Shown here one piece after another: positions 5,485 through 7,266 of a DNA stretch of 7,266 nucleotides (positions within the stretch are counted from its first letter, which is position 1; each line of letters begins with the position of its first letter). The notes beneath the pieces were generated by a model, which saw only the letters and a program-made list of their open reading frames with translations, was not told the origin of the DNA and made no database searches. The translations under genes and the position numbers were made by a program. The stretch is from Candidatus Methanophagales archaeon (GTDB lineage: Archaea > Halobacteriota > Syntropharchaeia > Alkanophagales > Methanospirareceae), in contig PIXU01000048.1 in the NCBI GenBank assembly GCA_003601795.1, positions 1 to 7,266 of the forward strand, read 5' to 3'.

Positions 5485-5556
5485 CTTTACCAAAAGAACT
5501 TTACATTTCTTTCTTAGCACAAGTTCTTTCTCGTAGAAAGAAAGTGTTTTGTAAAG
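5485..5556 (+). repeat. imperfect long inverted repeat with an alternative inner hairpin
   Basis: CTTTACCAAAA (5485-5495) pairs with TTTTGTAAAG (5547-5556) with one bulge. ACATTTCTTTCT (5503-5514) pairs with AGAAAGAAAGTGT (5535-5547) with one bulge. A second TTCTTTCT (5524-5531) forms a perfect 8-bp hairpin with AGAAAGAA (5535-5542) around CGT. The last two pairings share the same purine strand, so they exclude each other. The structure ends 5 nt before the likely PIN start codon. It could be an RNA leader switch or the remains of a mobile element. Confidence 0.5.
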
Positions 5557-5561
5557 AAAAA

Positions 5562-5999
5562 GTGTTACGAAACAAAGTGATAGTGGACACGAATGCGCTG
5601 CTCATACCCGGTGAATTTGGCGTTGACATATTTGAAGAGCTGGAGAGATTAGGCTATGAACATGTAATCGTGCCAGAAGCGGTCTTGAGTGAACTGGATA
5701 GGCTCAGACAAAGACCGGATTTGAAAGGCAAAGAGAAAAGAGCAGCGAAGATTGGGCATTCTTTGGTGCTTAAATATGTGCAAGAAGAGCATGATAGATG
5801 CATGGTAACGATAAATAAAGAAGAGGAGAAATCGAGGGAGCAAGAAAGAGAAAGAGATGTTGACGAGCTAATCGTAAAAATGGCATTGAAGCATAAAGCA
5901 GCAGTCCTCACGAGCGATGAGCCGTTGAGGAGGAAATTATCGAAAGCGGGAATAGCAACGGTGTATTTAAGAGGGAAGAGCAGATTGGAGGAAAAATGA
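5562..5999 (+). CDS. PIN-domain protein (COG1412/Fcf1-like), putative RNA endonuclease
   Basis: PIN domains are metal-dependent RNases, and archaeal members of this group are compared to the rRNA-processing protein Fcf1. From the GTG at 5562 the product is 145 residues, normal for a single-domain member. The acidic residues are in place: D9 in VIVDTNALL, E44 in VLSELDRL, D99 or D101 in RDVDELIV, and D119 in LTSDEPL. A charged Lys/Glu/Arg-rich stretch (86-98) precedes the third motif. No ATG is available: the frame is open back to a TTG at 5421, but that stretch is inverted-repeat DNA. GTG codons at 5562 and 5577 give the family-like N-terminus, and none has a good Shine-Dalgarno. No antitoxin-like partner gene is adjacent, so a VapC toxin role is less likely. 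It overlaps moeA by 4 bp. Confidence 0.85.
   Translation: MLRNKVIVDTNALLIPGEFGVDIFEELERLGYEHVIVPEAVLSELDRLRQRPDLKGKEKRAAKIGHSLVLKYVQEEHDRCMVTINKEEEKSREQERERDVDELIVKMALKHKAAVLTSDEPLRRKLSKAGIATVYLRGKSRLEEK
5987..5991 (+). promoter_or_regulatory. Shine-Dalgarno for moeA
   Basis: GGAGG lies in the final codons of the PIN gene, 4 nt before the moeA ATG at 5996. Together with the ATGA start/stop overlap it indicates translation of both genes from one mRNA. Confidence 0.65.
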
Positions 6000-7255
6000 A
6001 ACTATTTCGTAAACTTATTTCATTGGATGAAGCATTAAAAGCGGTTTTAGCCTATGCGAAGCCCGCAGAAACCGAAGAACTTGTGTTTGGCGATGCGTTG
6101 AACCGCGTTTTAGCAGAAGACGTTTACTCGCCGGCAGACAGCCCTCCTTTTGACCGTGCTGCGATGGACGGTTATGCGATCAGGGCAGAAGACTCTTTTG
6201 GTGCATCTCCAAATAATCCGGTGCTCTTGAGGCTAACAAAGAGCCAGCGTGAAAAGGGAAAAGAGAGCAAGGTAGAAGGAGTAGAAATAGGAGACGGCGA
6301 ATGCTTCAGCATACAAACGGGAATGGCGCTGCCAAAAGGCAGCAACGCAGTTGTCATGCTTGAATATACAAAGGAAAGAGGCAGCGAATTAGAAATTTTC
6401 AAACCCGTCACACCGGGTAAAAACGTTTCTTTCAAAGGAGAGGATGTAAAGAAGGGTGAGGTGGTACTAACAGAAGGGAAGCGGTTAAGAGCCCATGACG
6501 TCGGCATGCTTGCATCACTTTTCAAACGCTCGGTGAAGGTGTATAAACGAGCAAAGTTCGGGATAATGTCCACCGGGAATGAGCTGTTGAATCCCGAGGA
6601 AGCCGAGCCTTATGAAGGCGAAAAGAGAATAGCAGATGTAAATAGTTATGTGCTTGCAGGACTGACAGAGCCAATTGCAAGTTCATATAAAATAGGAATC
6701 GTGAGGGACAATTACGATAAGATAAAGACGGCAATAAGCGGGTCGTTAGCGGTGGATTCCGATTCCAACTACTACTGCGATGGCTTATTAATAAGTGGCG
6801 GGAGTTCAGTAGGCAAAAGGGATTTCATAGCCAGTGTCGTAGAAGATTCAGGAGAACTCGTGTTTCACGGTGTGGCCATTCGACCCGGCGAACCAACGGG
6901 TTTCGGTATCGTCAATAACAAGCCGGTGTTTATTCTACCAGGCTATCCCGTAGCGGCAATATCCGCGTTTGAACTGCTCGTCCGACCTTTTTTGTTCGCG
7001 GTGCATGGTGTAAAGGAGGAACGCAAGAGGATTTTTGCGGTTGCACGTAAAAAAATCCCGTCGGCTGTTGGCAGAACCGATTTTGTACGTGTAAAGCTGC
7101 TTTGCAAGGAGAATGAGTATTTTGTAGAGCCGATAAGGGTGAGTGGCTCTGGCATATTATCCAGCATGACGAAATCGGATGGGTTTGTGGTGATAGAGGA
7201 AAATAAGGAAGGTGTAGGGGCGGGAGAGAAGGTGGAAGTGGTTGTGTGGGGGTGA
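5996..7255 (+). CDS. moeA: molybdopterin molybdenumtransferase MoeA
   Basis: MoeA inserts molybdate (or tungstate in some archaea) into adenylylated molybdopterin in the last step of cofactor synthesis. The 419 residues match the standard length and are complete. Signature blocks in order are SPPFDRAAMDGYAI (49-62), IQTGMALPKGSNAVVMLEYT (106-125), MSTGNEL (191-197), DVNSYVLAGL (214-223), LLISGGSSVGKRDF (264-277), GVAIRPGEPTGFG (292-304) and LPGYPVAAISAFELLV (314-329). Within SGGSSVG the next residue is lysine (K274), where bacterial enzymes usually have Asp or Glu; small variations here are common in archaea. The ATG overlaps the PIN stop as ATGA. Archaea often encode two MoeA paralogs, sometimes side by side, so the gene starting at 7260 could be another, but too little is visible to say. 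Confidence 0.96.
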   Translation: MKLFRKLISLDEALKAVLAYAKPAETEELVFGDALNRVLAEDVYSPADSPPFDRAAMDGYAIRAEDSFGASPNNPVLLRLTKSQREKGKESKVEGVEIGDGECFSIQTGMALPKGSNAVVMLEYTKERGSELEIFKPVTPGKNVSFKGEDVKKGEVVLTEGKRLRAHDVGMLASLFKRSVKVYKRAKFGIMSTGNELLNPEEAEPYEGEKRIADVNSYVLAGLTEPIASSYKIGIVRDNYDKIKTAISGSLAVDSDSNYYCDGLLISGGSSVGKRDFIASVVEDSGELVFHGVAIRPGEPTGFGIVNNKPVFILPGYPVAAISAFELLVRPFLFAVHGVKEERKRIFAVARKKIPSAVGRTDFVRVKLLCKENEYFVEPIRVSGSGILSSMTKSDGFVVIEENKEGVGAGEKVEVVVWG

Positions 7256-7259
7256 GGTG

Positions 7260-7266
7260 ATGAGTC
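7260..7266 (+). CDS. possible start of a downstream gene, cut by the window edge
   Basis: An ATG follows the moeA stop by 4 nt and is preceded by a G-rich GGGGGTGAGGTG tract. This is the spacing expected of a third gene in the PIN-moeA operon. Only two codons are visible, so neither the product nor the exact start (ATG at 7260 or GTG at 7257) can be decided. Confidence 0.3.

Noticed and set aside
5562..5999. VapC-type toxin of a toxin-antitoxin pair
   Set aside because: No small antitoxin gene precedes it. The upstream DNA is inverted repeats, and the sequence pattern (DTNALLIPGEFGVDIF) fits the Fcf1-like group better.
1..7266. CRISPR array, transposase or prophage genes
   Set aside because: No regularly spaced repeats and no recombinase, integrase or phage-like protein were seen on either strand.

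Overview
The window is archaeal chromosomal DNA. Orc1/Cdc6, the eukaryote-type ribosomal proteins eL8 (L7Ae), eS28 and eL24, a Kae1-type tRNA-modification enzyme, a COG1412-type PIN protein and archaeal TATA-like promoters in the intergenic gaps all point that way. A CooC-type nickel ATPase and MoeA suggest an anaerobe that makes Ni-CODH/acetyl-CoA synthase and molybdenum or tungsten enzymes. A euryarchaeal methanogen, ANME-1/Methanophagales or Syntrophoarchaeum-like lineage would fit. This placement is inferred from gene content and not proven.

Layout. 1-268 has no gene I can support; it holds a short perfect palindrome and a long imperfect hairpin. 269-1372 (-) is a phosphotransferase-fold small-molecule kinase. 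A 161-bp AT-rich divergent gap (1373-1533) separates it from orc1/cdc6 (1534-2751, +). Orc1 is followed 19 bp later by three tightly packed ribosomal genes: rpl7ae (2771-3193), rps28e (3199-3411) and rpl24e (3413-3598). In many euryarchaea this cluster continues into ndk and infB. Here it stops and meets, tail to tail with an 8-nt gap, a leftward pair: kae1 (5387-4374) and a cooC-like ATPase (4398-3607), which overlap by 25 bp. A divergent region at 5388-5561, rich in inverted repeats, then leads rightward to a PIN-domain gene (about 5562-5999). That gene overlaps moeA (5996-7255) by 4 bp. A further gene may start at 7260 and run off the edge.

How the genes fit together. The left half is information processing: origin recognition, then ribosome and K-turn RNP components. 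The middle pair joins tRNA t6A synthesis (Kae1) to nickel delivery for CODH (CooC); the functions are unrelated, but the overlap and an internal Shine-Dalgarno indicate coupled translation. The right pair joins a putative RNA-cleaving PIN protein to molybdopterin cofactor assembly.

The least ordinary DNA is non-coding. (i) The kae1/PIN divergent region has two tandem perfect 7-bp hairpins where the kae1 leader should be. It also has a set of overlapping inverted repeats just before the PIN gene in which two identical pyrimidine tracts compete for one purine tract. (ii) A pair of 18-bp near-identical direct repeats sits exactly at the two ends of the kae1-cooC unit. No CRISPR array, transposase, rRNA or tRNA was recognised. 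No gene-free stretch exceeds 300 bases.
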